From assembly GCA_026391435.1 (NCBI GenBank), contig JAPLEJ010000047.1, positions 1 through 64,000 of the forward strand: DNA of 64,000 bases, in the 5' to 3' direction. Of the stretch, positions 34,937-44,811 are shown one piece after another (position 1 is the first letter of the stretch; every line of letters begins with the position of its first letter). Origin of the DNA: Bacteroidota bacterium (lineage in GTDB: Bacteria > Bacteroidota > Bacteroidia > Chitinophagales > Chitinophagaceae). The position numbers and the translations under genes were made by a program. The notes beneath the pieces were generated by a model that saw nothing but the letters and a program-made list of their open reading frames with translations, ran no database searches and was not told where the DNA came from.

Positions 34937-36199
34937 ATGGTAGATGTAATATTAGGACTTCAATGGGGTGATGAAGGAAAAGGAAAAATCGTTGATTATT
35001 TTGCGCCTCATTATGATGTCATTGCCCGTTTCCAAGGAGGACCCAATGCAGGCCATACTTTATATGTGAATGGCACAAAAATGGTATTACATCAAATACC
35101 CTCTGGTATTTTTCATCAAGATAAAATAAACATCATTGGCAATGGTGTCGTATTAGATCCTGTTACTTTAAAAAGAGAATGTGACGCAGTAGCTGCCATG
35201 GGTGTTGATGTGAAAAAAAATCTTTTTATTTCGGAGCGTACCAATATTATCATTCCTTCACACCGTGCACTTGATAAGGCATCTGAATTATCAAAAGGGG
35301 AAAGCAAAATTGGATCCACCTTAAAAGGCATTGGGCCTGCTTATATGGACAAGACAGGGCGTAACGCTATTAGAGTGGGCGATTTACTTAATAAAAATTT
35401 TATTAGTAAATACATTGCTTTACGCATGAAGCATCAAAAAATATTAGATAGTTTTAATTTCAATGAAGACATCAGTGAAATGGAAACCGAATTTTTTGAG
35501 TGTCTTGAGTTTTTGAAAACTTTAAATATCATTAATTGCGAATATTTTATTAATGAGCAAATATCAAAAGGGAAAAAAGTGTTGGCCGAAGGTGCACAAG
35601 GCTCCATGTTAGATATTGATTTTGGTACATTCCCTTTTGTCACTTCCTCTAATACCATTTCTGCTGGGGTTTGTACAGGATTAGGTATTTCCCCTAAATT
35701 GATTGGAGAAGTATTTGGTATTTCTAAGGCCTATTGTACTAGAGTAGGTGGTGGACCTTTCCCTACCGAGTTGCATGATGCCAAAGGCGAAGAACTTAGA
35801 AAAATTGGAAGCGAGTTTGGTGCCACCACCGGCCGTCCAAGAAGATGTGGTTGGATTGATTTAGTAGCACTTAAATTTGCCTGCATGATCAATGGTGTAA
35901 CACAAATTATTATGACCAAGGCTGATATATTGGATTCCTTTACTGAATTAGAGTTGGGCGTCGCTTATGAAATGGAGGGGAAACAAATAGATTATGTCCC
36001 TTTTCAGATTGTTGGCACACCGATTACACCCATTTGGAAAAAAATGCCAGGTTGGAACATCGACTCCACTAAAATGAAAAATGAATCCGAATTGCCTGAA
36101 ACAATGAAATCATATATACAATTCATCAATAGCTATCTAGGGGTACCCGTTAAATATGTTTCTAATGGTCCAGGAAGAGACCAAATTGTACATTTATAG
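34937..36199 (+). CDS. purA: Adenylosuccinate synthetase
   Basis: GTP-dependent first step from IMP to AMP. Motifs: GLQWGDEGKGKIVDYF with the catalytic Asp and P-loop-like GDEGKGK, FQGGPNAGHT with the catalytic His, KGIGPAYMDKTGRNAIRVGDL, AEGAQGSMLDIDFGTFPFVTSS, and GATTGRPRRCGW. 420 residues, normal length. It lies next to the (p)ppGpp enzyme, and PurA is a known ppGpp-inhibited target in other bacteria; the link here is inference only. Confidence 0.97.
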   Translation: MVDVILGLQWGDEGKGKIVDYFAPHYDVIARFQGGPNAGHTLYVNGTKMVLHQIPSGIFHQDKINIIGNGVVLDPVTLKRECDAVAAMGVDVKKNLFISERTNIIIPSHRALDKASELSKGESKIGSTLKGIGPAYMDKTGRNAIRVGDLLNKNFISKYIALRMKHQKILDSFNFNEDISEMETEFFECLEFLKTLNIINCEYFINEQISKGKKVLAEGAQGSMLDIDFGTFPFVTSSNTISAGVCTGLGISPKLIGEVFGISKAYCTRVGGGPFPTELHDAKGEELRKIGSEFGATTGRPRRCGWIDLVALKFACMINGVTQIIMTKADILDSFTELELGVAYEMEGKQIDYVPFQIVGTPITPIWKKMPGWNIDSTKMKNESELPETMKSYIQFINSYLGVPVKYVSNGPGRDQIVHL

Positions 36200-36301
36200 T
36201 TTTTATACCATATTATAATAGGTTTAATTCTATTTTAAAATTTATTAAAAAAAGGCTCATTTTTTTTGGTAAATAAAAATTTAGTTTGAAAATTTACATT
36301 G

Positions 36302-36309
36302 TAATTTTG
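36302..36309 (+). promoter_or_regulatory. Promoter -7 element of the acidic-protein gene (TAATTTTG)
   Basis: Exact TAnnTTTG, 8 bases before the ATG at 36318. The gap from 36200 is otherwise AT-rich without further signals. Confidence 0.55.
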
Positions 36310-36317
36310 AATGACTT

Positions 36318-36653
36318 ATGGCAATGAAAATAGCAAAAGAAAAAAAGACCGATGCAATAAAGCTGAGTAAAAACAAAGCTGACTCAATTGGTAAATCTAC
36401 TTCGAAAAAAAAGGCAGAAGATGACGAAGAGGAAGTAGACGAAGAGGAAGTAAATGATGATTGGGAGAAAACAGAAGAAGATAATTGGGATCCAGATTTC
36501 GAAGAATTCGATATGCCCAAAAAATCAGCTAAGCAAAAAGGGAAATCTAAAAAAATGGAAGACGATGATGATTTTTCTTTAGATGATGATTTGAAGAGCT
36601 TAGATGACGATGATTTATTTGATGAAAAAGATGAACTTGACGACGATTATTAA
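36318..36653 (+). CDS. Small acidic low-complexity protein
   Basis: A 111-residue protein of unknown function. Residues 4-36 are lysine-rich, then come acidic blocks (DDEEEVDEEEVNDD, DDDDFSLDDDLKSLDDDD) separated by a second basic patch (KKSAKQKGKSKK, about 74-85). No fold or signal is apparent; it is probably disordered. The composition recalls histone-chaperone-like or RNA-polymerase delta-type acidic tails, but no homology is claimed. Its own promoter and the codon pattern suggest it is real. It ends 8 bp from the convergent transglycosylase gene. Confidence 0.65.
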   Translation: MAMKIAKEKKTDAIKLSKNKADSIGKSTSKKKAEDDEEEVDEEEVNDDWEKTEEDNWDPDFEEFDMPKKSAKQKGKSKKMEDDDDFSLDDDLKSLDDDDLFDEKDELDDDY

Positions 36654-36661
36654 TAGCGCAA

Positions 36662-37657
36662 TTAATTCCCTTTAATTTTATATAAAGATTGTATAGAAGC
36701 CTGTAAAATTTCATTTTTACGCGCCTCGAACAAGTCTAGCTTATCCTTTGGCAAGGTAATTTCAAAGGATTTTCCAGTCGCTAATATTTTTTCCATTTGA
36801 GGATTTAATGTATCAATTTTCTCCATTGGAAATGAAACGAATTGAGCAATTTGTTCTATTCTAAATCTGCCCTTAATTATCAATTTTGCTAATGCTATTG
36901 TAGGATTTTCTAATTTTTGCGCAGGCACAACTCTATTGGTCATTTGAAATGGCGCCATCTGATCTGATTCAAATACATAATTGGTCGCTATGAATTTTTT
37001 TACATGGTTTCGAGTTTCAAGCGGCAGTTCATATTGAATCGCCCAAAAATCATTCGTTTTCATTTTTTTAATGGCCTGTCGTATCCTACCCGCTCCACCG
37101 TTATAAGCAGCGACTACCAATAACCAATCTCCAAATTCAGTATATAATTCCTTTAAGATCGTCGCCGCGGCTTGTGTACTTTTTTCATAATCCATGCGTT
37201 CATCGTTGGGCGTTAATTTTAAACCAAGACGAGTGGCTTCCTCCGGCATAATTTGCCAAGGACCCACTGCCCCAGCCCAGGAAGTCAAATTTGAACTTAA
37301 ATGACTCTCAATGACGCTTAAATATTTTAGTTGCGTAGGAATCCCTTTACTTTCTAATATGCCATCATATAAATTAAAATACGGCTTAGCCCATGTTTTC
37401 ATTTGCTTTAATTCAGCCCCTTGTTTGTCCATATAGGTTTGAATAAAACTAATGGCCTGTTCATTTAATGCATATTCTAATGGACCTTTTTTAGTATCCG
37501 CTTGCTTTACAGTAAATAAACTTGAAAAGCCGACCCTTATCTGAAAGCTTGAATCGATGGGTGGAATAGAATCATACTTGGTGTAACTCGCCCCTCTTAT
37601 GTTTGATTGTAACATAATGAATACAAAGAAAAAAATAAGGAGTCGTATACTTTTCAT
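36662..37657 (-). CDS. Lytic transglycosylase (SLT domain, MltD-like)
   Basis: Peptidoglycan-cleaving enzyme, 331 residues. N-terminal signal-like segment (5-22), then an SLT domain: YLSVIESHLSSNLTSWAGAVG with the catalytic Glu, GPWQIMPEEATRLGL, VAAYNGGAGRI and the FIATNYVFE end segment. A C-terminal tail of about 80 residues resembles a degenerate LysM-type region but no clear LysM motif is seen. It starts 15 bp after gatA, probably same operon. Confidence 0.9.
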   Translation of the reverse strand: MKSIRLLIFFFVFIMLQSNIRGASYTKYDSIPPIDSSFQIRVGFSSLFTVKQADTKKGPLEYALNEQAISFIQTYMDKQGAELKQMKTWAKPYFNLYDGILESKGIPTQLKYLSVIESHLSSNLTSWAGAVGPWQIMPEEATRLGLKLTPNDERMDYEKSTQAAATILKELYTEFGDWLLVVAAYNGGAGRIRQAIKKMKTNDFWAIQYELPLETRNHVKKFIATNYVFESDQMAPFQMTNRVVPAQKLENPTIALAKLIIKGRFRIEQIAQFVSFPMEKIDTLNPQMEKILATGKSFEITLPKDKLDLFEARKNEILQASIQSLYKIKGN

Positions 37658-37672
37658 GATGTTTGTTCCTTT

Positions 37673-39097
37673 TTAATTCATCAATGATTCTGAAAATTGC
37701 AATAATGCCGTTTCGTCGAAATGGTTACTCATGACCTGCAATCCAAATGGCATGCCATTAGAATGTTTAAATAATGGCAAGGACACCGCTGGTATACCAA
37801 CCAAGTTAGCATACACTGTAAAAATATCTGCTAAAAACATTTCAGTGGGTGTATGGTTATTCTCACCTAATTTAAATGCTGTCGTAGGCACCGTAGGAGA
37901 TACTAAAATATCATAGTTACTAAATAAGTCTTTGGTTAAGTCAACTAATTTTTGGCGCACCTGTTGCGCCTTGGTAAAATAAGCATCAAAATAACCAGCA
38001 CTCAATACAAAAGTGCCTAATAATATGCGCCTTTGAACTTCGGCTCCAAAACCTTCCGTTCTACTTAATTTATACAACTCGGTTAAATCTGAAATGGGTT
38101 GACTCGTCCGATGTCCAAATTTGATCCCGTCAAATCTTGATAAATTACTGGATGCCTCCGCGGTCGTTAAGACATAATAAGTGGGGACTAAAAATTGAAG
38201 CAAGGGGAAATCAATACCTTCTACTGTATATCCTCGCTCTTTTAGTTGTTCAAGGTATTGGGTTGTTTGTTTTTTAATTTCGATATCCAATCCAGGGTGA
38301 GAAAGTGTTTCTTTAAAATAAGCTACTTTTTTAGGCGATGCTTTTTTTAATTCAGTTGAATAAGAAGGAACTGGCTTATCGGAAACGGTACTATCAAAAT
38401 CATCAGCCCCGGCAATCACTTCTAATGTTAATGAGGCATCTGAAATGGATTTTGAAAAAATTCCTATTTGGTCAAAAGAAGAAGCATAGGCAATTAAACC
38501 ATATCTTGAAATACGACCATAACTTGGCTTTAATCCAATCACTCCGCAAAAATCAGCTGGTTGTCGAACAGAACCTCCTGTATCGGAACCTAAACTAATC
38601 ATACACATATCAGATTGCACCGCTACTGCCGAACCGCCCGATGAACCTCCTGGCACCCTAGTGGTATCCAATCCATTTTTAACGGGCCCGTATGCTGAAT
38701 TTTCATTGCTGCTTCCCATTGCAAATTCATCGCAATTTTGACGACCAATAATAATGGCGCCTGCTGCAATCAATTTGTCAATTGCTGTCGCAGAATAAAT
38801 AGCTGTATAGTTTTCTAATATCTTAGAAGCCGCAGTTACTTTATGCCCCTGATAACAAAGTACATCTTTGATGCCTACTACTACCCCATGCAGTTTTCCC
38901 ATAGGGATCGATGAAGCGCGCTCTTTATCCAAACTGATCGCACGTAATTTTGCTTCTTCAGCAAAAACTTCTAAAAAAGAATTCAAATGTGATTGACGCG
39001 CAATTTGATCCAAGTAATAATCTACTACTTGAATACATGACACTTCGCCTGCTTGTAAAGCAGTATGATAGTCTTTGATTGTAGTAAAACGAAACAA
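37673..39097 (-). CDS. gatA: Aspartyl/glutamyl-tRNA amidotransferase subunit A
   Basis: Glutaminase subunit of GatCAB, which converts mischarged Glu-tRNA-Gln or Asp-tRNA-Asn. The amidase Ser-cisSer-Lys triad is visible: Lys in VVGIKDVLCY, Ser in GSSGGSAVAVQ and Ser in SLGSDTGGSVRQPA. 474 residues. The start is TTG (ending at 39097): an in-frame TAG lies two codons upstream and the next ATG is at codon 66, inside the conserved domain. gatB and gatC are not in this window. Between tatA and the transglycosylase gene. Confidence 0.94.
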   Translation of the reverse strand: MFRFTTIKDYHTALQAGEVSCIQVVDYYLDQIARQSHLNSFLEVFAEEAKLRAISLDKERASSIPMGKLHGVVVGIKDVLCYQGHKVTAASKILENYTAIYSATAIDKLIAAGAIIIGRQNCDEFAMGSSNENSAYGPVKNGLDTTRVPGGSSGGSAVAVQSDMCMISLGSDTGGSVRQPADFCGVIGLKPSYGRISRYGLIAYASSFDQIGIFSKSISDASLTLEVIAGADDFDSTVSDKPVPSYSTELKKASPKKVAYFKETLSHPGLDIEIKKQTTQYLEQLKERGYTVEGIDFPLLQFLVPTYYVLTTAEASSNLSRFDGIKFGHRTSQPISDLTELYKLSRTEGFGAEVQRRILLGTFVLSAGYFDAYFTKAQQVRQKLVDLTKDLFSNYDILVSPTVPTTAFKLGENNHTPTEMFLADIFTVYANLVGIPAVSLPLFKHSNGMPFGLQVMSNHFDETALLQFSESLMN

Positions 39098-39160
39098 AGG
39101 CTATAGAGTTAAATGATAAAAAATAGAATGATGGCCCACTGAAATCAAAGTAATAAAAAA

Positions 39161-39349
39161 CTAAGCAGCTTTTTCGTCTTTTTCTTTAATCCCTTCTTCA
39201 ATTTCTTTTTTTACATTGCTTTTTGCATCGTTGAATTCACGGATACCTTTTCCTAAACCACGCATAAATTCAGGTATTTTTTTTCCGCCAAACATTACTA
39301 AAATAACGACACCGATAATTAATAATTCTTGAAATCCTAAGTTGCCCAT
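39161..39349 (-). CDS. tatA: Sec-independent translocase TatA/TatE
   Basis: Pore-forming component of the twin-arginine protein export system. 62 residues: short N-terminal membrane helix (LGFQELLIIGVVILVMFGG), the FG-K-IPE hinge (FGGKKIPEFMRGLGKG), an amphipathic helix and a charged tail. tatC is not in this window. It lies 63 bp upstream of gatA on the same strand. Confidence 0.92.
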   Translation of the reverse strand: MGNLGFQELLIIGVVILVMFGGKKIPEFMRGLGKGIREFNDAKSNVKKEIEEGIKEKDEKAA

Positions 39350-39447
39350 AATATTAAATTTAGAATAATAAAGGTAAGGTAATTCTAAAATAGAAAGTCC
39401 ACTATTTTTAATGAAAAAAGCTAATTATATGCCAAAAGAAAAGGGCG

Positions 39448-39483
39448 AAAAAAAGCCCCTTCCCGAAACTCGGAAAGGGGCTT
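39448..39483 (-). terminator. Intrinsic terminator downstream of rplS
   Basis: 14-bp stem with one mismatch (39453-39466 with 39470-39483), 3-base loop, T-run on the minus strand. It separates rplS from tatA. Confidence 0.8.
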
Positions 39484-39525
39484 AAACCTATTAATAATTC
39501 AGTACAAGTAAACTTGTAATGGAAA

Positions 39526-39876
39526 CTAGAATCTTTTTTCTTTGATACGTGCACTCTTACCGCTTCTTTCGCGTAGGTAGTACAATTTTGCACGACGTAC
39601 TTTACCAGACTTGTTCAATAAGATTGAATCAATATTTGGAGATAAAATAGGGAATAAACGCTCTACGCCTACACCATCTGAAATTTTACGTACTGTAAAG
39701 GAAGCGGTTGCACCCGATCCTTGTAATTTAATCACATCTCCACGGAAGCTTTGAATACGCTCTTTACCACCCTCTACAATTTTGTAGTTTACGGTAATAT
39801 TATCACCTGCCTTAAAGGCTGGATGTTCTTTTTTTGCGGTCAATTGCTCGTGTACAAATTTAGCTGCTTCGCTCAT
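39526..39876 (-). CDS. rplS: 50S ribosomal protein L19
   Basis: Ribosomal protein at the 30S-50S interface. 116 residues with the family signatures [30 protein letters not shown] and [15 protein letters not shown], ending in the basic [20 protein letters not shown]. It is a single-gene unit: its own terminator downstream and the best promoter of the window upstream. Confidence 0.98.
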   Translation of the reverse strand: MSEAAKFVHEQLTAKKEHPAFKAGDNITVNYKIVEGGKERIQSFRGDVIKLQGSGATASFTVRKISDGVGVERLFPILSPNIDSILLNKSGKVRRAKLYYLRERSGKSARIKEKRF

Positions 39877-39898
39877 AATACATAGTTTTTGCGGACGG

Positions 39899-39930
39899 CA
39901 AAGGTAGGCGAACCCACCTTATTATCCAAA
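39899..39930 (-). promoter_or_regulatory. Promoter of rplS (TTTG, 20-base spacer, TACCTTTG)
   Basis: On the minus strand the -33 element TTTG (39927-39930) is followed after 20 bases by the exact -7 element TACCTTTG (39899-39906). It is the only complete two-part match to the Bacteroidota consensus that I found, fitting a highly expressed ribosomal gene. Confidence 0.75.
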
Positions 39931-39956
39931 TTATTTGATCCTAAATTAATTATCGC

Positions 39957-41522
39957 CTACCTGGCAATATTCACTGCCCTTTTTTCACGTATCACTGTTA
40001 CCTTAATTTGGCCTGGATAGGTCATTTCAGTTTGTATCTTTTGGGCTATATCAAAGCTTAATTGATCAGAGGTTTGGTCTGTAACCTTTTCGGCCTCTAC
40101 AATCACCCTTAACTCACGACCGGCCTGAATTGCATAGGCTTTCTCCACCCCTTGGTAGTTCATAGCAAGGTTTTCTAAGTCCTTGATTCTCTGAATATAC
40201 TGTTGCATGATTTCTCTTCTAGCCCCTGGTCTTGCACCACTAATGGCGTCACAGGCCTGAATAATAGGAGAAATCACATATTGCATCTCCATTTCGTCGT
40301 GGTGCGCTCCAATGGCATTCACCACAGCAGGATTTTCACCGTATTTCTCAGCCAATTTTGCACCTAATAAGGCATGGCTCAATTCCGTTTCTTCATCAGG
40401 CACTTTACCTATATCATGCAATAAACCGGCCCTTTTAGCCAATTTAGGATTCAATCCTAATTCTGCCGCCATGATACCACATAAATTTGCAGTCTCGCGA
40501 GAGTGCATCAATAGGTTTTGACCGTAAGAGGAACGAAACCTCATTTTTCCAATGATTCTAATTAATTCTTTATGTAAACCATGGATGCCTAATTCAATCA
40601 CTGTGCGTTCTCCAATTTCAGCAATTTGATCCTCTAATTGACGACGTGTTTTTTCAACTACTTCCTCAATACGCGCTGGATGTATACGACCATCTGTTAC
40701 TAATCTTTGTAAACTTAATCGTGCAATTTCACGACGAAGTGGATCAAAAGAAGAAAGTAAAATAGCTTCAGGTGTATCATCTACAATTAAATCTACCCCA
40801 GTTGCTGCTTCAATGGCACGAATGTTTCTTCCTTCACGTCCAATAATTTGTCCCTTCATTTCATCTGACTCCAAATTGAAAACCGTTACTGTGTTTTCAA
40901 TAGCCACTTCGGCTGCTGTTCTTTGAATAGATTGAATGATGATTTTACGCGCTTCTTTATTTGCTTTTTGTTTTGCATCTTCAATGATCTCTTGCTGCAA
41001 TACCAAGGCCTGCGTTTGCGCCTCGTGCTTTAAGCTTTCGATTAATTGTTGTCTTGCATCATCTGCACTTAAATTGGCAATTTTTTCCAATCGACGTATA
41101 TGCTCTTCTTGGTGTTTTTCTAATTCGGAACGCTTTAAATTCACTAAATCGGTTTGGCGATTCAAGTTGTCTTTAATGGTTTCGTTTTCCTTTACTTGTT
41201 TATCAATCGAAGCTTCCTTTTGATTGATTGTAATTTCTTTTTGTTTAATTCTGTTTTCTGATTCGCCGATTTTTTTATTTTTCTCCAATAAATCACGATC
41301 GTAATCGGATTTTAATTGAATAAAATGTTCCTTTGCTTCAAGTTGCTTTTCCTTTCTAATGGTCTCTGCTCTTAATGCAGTTTCTTTTAAAATATTGGCA
41401 GCTTGTGCTTCAGCTTCTTCGACTTGTTTTTTGGTATTGCGGGCAAAAACTAGTTTGCCGACAAGCAAACCTCCCAATAGGGAAGCGCCTCCAATGATGA
41501 CAAATAATATTGTTTGGTCCAT
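39957..41522 (-). CDS. rny: Ribonuclease Y
   Basis: Membrane-anchored endoribonuclease starting mRNA decay. 521 residues: N-terminal membrane helix (about 4-26), a long coiled coil to about residue 200, KH domain ([24 protein letters not shown], motif GREGRN) and HD domain ([17 protein letters not shown], then AIGAHHDE). The gap upstream to zapA is 226 bp without a gene, giving a possibly long leader. Confidence 0.95.
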   Translation of the reverse strand: MDQTILFVIIGGASLLGGLLVGKLVFARNTKKQVEEAEAQAANILKETALRAETIRKEKQLEAKEHFIQLKSDYDRDLLEKNKKIGESENRIKQKEITINQKEASIDKQVKENETIKDNLNRQTDLVNLKRSELEKHQEEHIRRLEKIANLSADDARQQLIESLKHEAQTQALVLQQEIIEDAKQKANKEARKIIIQSIQRTAAEVAIENTVTVFNLESDEMKGQIIGREGRNIRAIEAATGVDLIVDDTPEAILLSSFDPLRREIARLSLQRLVTDGRIHPARIEEVVEKTRRQLEDQIAEIGERTVIELGIHGLHKELIRIIGKMRFRSSYGQNLLMHSRETANLCGIMAAELGLNPKLAKRAGLLHDIGKVPDEETELSHALLGAKLAEKYGENPAVVNAIGAHHDEMEMQYVISPIIQACDAISGARPGARREIMQQYIQRIKDLENLAMNYQGVEKAYAIQAGRELRVIVEAEKVTDQTSDQLSFDIAQKIQTEMTYPGQIKVTVIREKRAVNIAR

Positions 41523-41748
41523 TGTTTAAATCTTGTTGTTTTAAAATAATACATACTCCCCTTTTTCTTTGTTAATGAGTTTAAAACATTAATCCTATAT
41601 TATACATAAATCATTGATAATCACCTATAGCAAGCTTCGTTTATAGAAAAATTACAAGATGACGTATTTCGATTTTTTATAATGCGTCAAAGGTTCCGCT
41701 ACGAAGATAATCAAATAATGGAAAGAATAAAGCCGAGGAGGAGGTAAT
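41523..41748 (-). other. Long intergenic region / leader between zapA and rny
   Basis: 226 bp without a supportable ORF. It contains a weak -7-like box (TATCTTCG, 41702-41709) and small inverted repeats such as a TTAATG/CATTAA hairpin about 60 bases before rny, all read on the minus strand. Regions beside zapA carry 6S RNA in some bacteria, but I cannot show a 6S-like fold here. Confidence 0.2.
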
Positions 41749-42060
41749 TTATGGAGTAGATAGCGCTTTGTCTACCCAGGCAGTGAGGGTTTCTATCTGG
41801 CTTTGGGCATTTTCAATCTCATATAAGTTTTGCCCATTTTGTTGTTGTTCGGTCGTAAACCACAGTAAAACCATTGAAATATAGTCCTGCATGTCCTTCC
41901 CAGCATAGGCATTTTTAAACTCTACCATCTTCTGATTGATTAAAGCGGCCGTTTTGCGAACAGCTTCTTCGTCCTTTGAGGCAATTTTCACACGATAAGA
42001 CCTATCGGCAATGGTGATATTAATAGGGATCAATTCTGAGGAGGCTGTATTATCGGACAT
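41749..42060 (-). CDS. zapA: Cell division protein ZapA
   Basis: FtsZ-associated protein that bundles FtsZ filaments. 103 residues; N-terminal ITIADRSYRVKIASKDEEAVRKTAALINQKM is the family head domain (strand-strand-helix), followed by a coiled-coil C-terminus. It starts 3 bp after the small coiled-coil gene on the same strand. Confidence 0.88.
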   Translation of the reverse strand: MSDNTASSELIPINITIADRSYRVKIASKDEEAVRKTAALINQKMVEFKNAYAGKDMQDYISMVLLWFTTEQQQNGQNLYEIENAQSQIETLTAWVDKALSTP

Positions 42061-42063
42061 AAA

Positions 42064-42351
42064 TTAGGGATTCAGATTTTTAATAGCAGTATCTATTTCT
42101 TTAATGTATTGGTCAATTTGCTTCACCCATTTTTCCTTGTCTATTGTATTCATATCAGATGGGCGCATCATTGATGCAGATAATTTCAATTGCGTATCCT
42201 TTAATTGTTCTGCTAATTGCTTGGATTGATTTTCTTGTTTGGTTATAGCTAACTTAAGTTGCTGATTTTCCTTATCCATAACACCATACTGCTTAATTAA
42301 AAGCTGTAATTTTTCTTGTAATTGTGCAAGGGATAATTTTAAATCAACCAT
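42064..42351 (-). CDS. Small coiled-coil protein upstream of zapA
   Basis: A 95-residue, nearly all-helical protein (heptad-like LAQLQEKLQLLIKQYG, then QQLKLAITKQENQSKQLAEQ). No enzyme motif. In Bacteroidota a short coiled-coil gene often stands between pheT and zapA. By position and shape it could act as a ZapB-like partner of ZapA, but this is inference. Confidence 0.65.
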   Translation of the reverse strand: MVDLKLSLAQLQEKLQLLIKQYGVMDKENQQLKLAITKQENQSKQLAEQLKDTQLKLSASMMRPSDMNTIDKEKWVKQIDQYIKEIDTAIKNLNP

Positions 42352-42379
42352 GGGTAATGAATTGTCTTGTTGAATTTAG

Positions 42380-44788
42380 TTATTTTCTAACTTCTGCTTG
42401 AATATTTTTTTCAAATTGTTGTACGAGCTTCTTCATCATCAAATCAATTTCGGTATCTGTTAAAGTTTTATCTGGCGTATTAAATACAAAATTAATAGCT
42501 ACCGATTTTTTTTGAAGTCCTAATTTATCACTTTCGAAAATGTCAAAAACACGAGTTTCCTGCAATGCGCCTATTTTAGCCTCTTGAATACAAGATGCGA
42601 TTGCTTCGTATGGAGTGGCTTGTGGAATCACCAATGCTAAATCTCTTTCAACAGAAGGATATTTTGAAATTTCTTGATACACCACTTGTTTGCTTTGATA
42701 AATAGAAAATAAAGCAGCTAAATCAAATTGTATAAATAAAACGGATTGCTTGATTCCAAAAGATTGTAATTTTTTAGAACCCACCACCTGAATTTTACCA
42801 GCCGTTTTTTTATCTACTACAAATTCAACCTGCCCTTCGGTGGTTTGCTTCCATTGTCCACCCTGAATACCTAATAATTGAAAAATAGCAGTGGCCATGC
42901 CCTTTGCCATAAAAAAGTCTGCAACCACTCCTTTGGTTCTCCAACCATCTAGTTGTTGTTTTCCTGAAATATAGAGGCACAACTGCTCCGCTTCATAGTA
43001 GCTGCCTTTAGCAGATTGTCCATACACTTTTCCTATTTCAAATAGTGCAATCGAACTCATTTGACGGTTTAGATTATAAGCAATGGTTTCTAAACCTGTT
43101 TCCAACATGGAAGGTCGCATCACATCTAATTCGGCACTTAAATTATTCAACATTTTTACAGCAGTCGCTAATGTCTCTTCTGTAAAATAGGCGCTATTGG
43201 TAATCGAGTTGGTTAAAATTTCAGTGTAGCCTTGGCCCACTAAAAATTGAGCAATTTTATCTTTAAATTTTTCCTTTTTCTCCAATGGATCAATGGAAGG
43301 ACTCATGGTAATCACGCTAGGAATTTCAATATTATCCAAACCATCAATACGCAATACTTCCTCTACAATATCAGCTGGAATATGAATATCCGGTTTATGA
43401 AATGGGACCGCTACCTCTATTCCTTCAATGGTTTCGTTGATGATTTCAAATCCTAAACTGCTTAAAATTGTTTTTACTTTTGCAACAGGATATAATTTTC
43501 CGCTTAATTTTTTTAAATACGCAAAACTTAAATTCACTTTTGCCTTTTGAGCGGGATGCGGATATACATCCACTAATTCACTACATTTCCCGCCCGCTAT
43601 TTCTTGAATCATTTTAGCAGCGCGCTCTAATACTTTTACTGTTCCGTCAATATCTACTCCCTTTTCAAAACGAGTAGCAGCATCGGTTCTGAGCCCATGA
43701 TGCACTGATGTTTTTCGTATATGTACATTTTCAAACCAAGCACTTTCTAAAAATAAACGAGTGGTATTTAATTTTACACCACTTTTTAATCCACCAAATA
43801 CCCCAGCAATACAAAGTGGTTGCGTCCCATCGCTGATCATTAAATCGGCCGCGGTTAAACTGCGCTCTGTCCCATCCAAAGTGGTAAACTTTGTTCCTGA
43901 TGCATATTTTTTAACTACTACTTTATTGGACTTAATTTCATCCGCATCAAAAGCATGCAATGGTTGCCCCGTTTCGTGTAAAATATAATTGGTAATGTCT
44001 ACAATATTATTAATGGATCTAACGCCAATACTTTGCAATCTATTTTTTAACCAACTAGGAGATTCTTTTACTTCAACCCCTTCTATGATCATGCCACTAT
44101 ACCTTGCGCAAGCTTTTTCATCTTCAATCATCACTTCAAAAGCTTGGATTGATTTATCTTTTGTCACTTGTTGGGTGAGCGGACTCACAGCAGTCACGGG
44201 CGTTTCATGGTAAGATAAATAAGCACACACATCTTTTGCAACACCAAAATGACTCATGGCATCCATCCTATTGGGCGTAAGGCCTATGTCATAAATCCAA
44301 TCTTGCACATATTCATACAAAGTAGCAACAGCAGTTCCTATTTTAGTATTTTGATCTAAGACCATGATGCCAGCATGATCATCACTTAATCCAATTTCAT
44401 CCTCGGCACAAATCATACCCTCACTTTCCTCTCCTCTTATCTTTGCTAATTTCATTGTAATAGGTTCCTTCCCCTTTGGGTAAATGGTGGTTCCCACGGT
44501 CGCCACGACTACTTTTTGTCCTACCGCAACATTAGAGGCACCACAAACAATATGTAATGGTTGCGCTGCACCTGTATTTACTTTTGTCAATTTTAATTTA
44601 TCTGCATTGGGATGCGGGTGCACTTCAATGACTTCACCCACCACTAATCCAGCAAGTCCTCCTTTGAAATTTTCAAATGATTCTAATGACTCTACCTCCA
44701 ACCCTATGGATGTCAAAATAGTAGCTAATTTTTCCGGGCTCACCGTTTGGGGCAAATACTCACTCAGCCAGCGATAACTAATCGTCAT
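42380..44788 (-). CDS. pheT: Phenylalanyl-tRNA synthetase subunit beta
   Basis: Large subunit of the heterotetrameric PheRS. 802 residues: N-terminal tRNA-binding OB fold (GLVVGEVIEVHPHPNADKL), B3/B4 editing domain (CARYSGMIIEG, HAFDADEI), B5 domain, catalytic-like core, and C-terminal ferredoxin-fold anticodon-binding domain (YPSVERDLALVIPQ). pheS is not in this window. First gene of pheT-coiled coil-zapA-rny. Confidence 0.96.
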   Translation of the reverse strand: MTISYRWLSEYLPQTVSPEKLATILTSIGLEVESLESFENFKGGLAGLVVGEVIEVHPHPNADKLKLTKVNTGAAQPLHIVCGASNVAVGQKVVVATVGTTIYPKGKEPITMKLAKIRGEESEGMICAEDEIGLSDDHAGIMVLDQNTKIGTAVATLYEYVQDWIYDIGLTPNRMDAMSHFGVAKDVCAYLSYHETPVTAVSPLTQQVTKDKSIQAFEVMIEDEKACARYSGMIIEGVEVKESPSWLKNRLQSIGVRSINNIVDITNYILHETGQPLHAFDADEIKSNKVVVKKYASGTKFTTLDGTERSLTAADLMISDGTQPLCIAGVFGGLKSGVKLNTTRLFLESAWFENVHIRKTSVHHGLRTDAATRFEKGVDIDGTVKVLERAAKMIQEIAGGKCSELVDVYPHPAQKAKVNLSFAYLKKLSGKLYPVAKVKTILSSLGFEIINETIEGIEVAVPFHKPDIHIPADIVEEVLRIDGLDNIEIPSVITMSPSIDPLEKKEKFKDKIAQFLVGQGYTEILTNSITNSAYFTEETLATAVKMLNNLSAELDVMRPSMLETGLETIAYNLNRQMSSIALFEIGKVYGQSAKGSYYEAEQLCLYISGKQQLDGWRTKGVVADFFMAKGMATAIFQLLGIQGGQWKQTTEGQVEFVVDKKTAGKIQVVGSKKLQSFGIKQSVLFIQFDLAALFSIYQSKQVVYQEISKYPSVERDLALVIPQATPYEAIASCIQEAKIGALQETRVFDIFESDKLGLQKKSVAINFVFNTPDKTLTDTEIDLMMKKLVQQFEKNIQAEVRK

Positions 44789-44811
44789 ATAGGATCTTTA
44801 TTGTATAGCTT

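Noticed and set aside
36407-36424. Programmed frameshift in the acidic-protein gene
   Set aside because: A zero-frame A AAA AAG is followed by a -1 TGA, but it cuts the protein in a low-complexity region with no domain boundary. Best treated as chance in Lys-rich sequence.
36281-36520. Minus-strand ORF rich in Ser and Phe opposite the acidic-protein gene
   Set aside because: It is the complement of the Lys/Asp/Glu-rich codons; serine-rich low-complexity shadow without a start signal.
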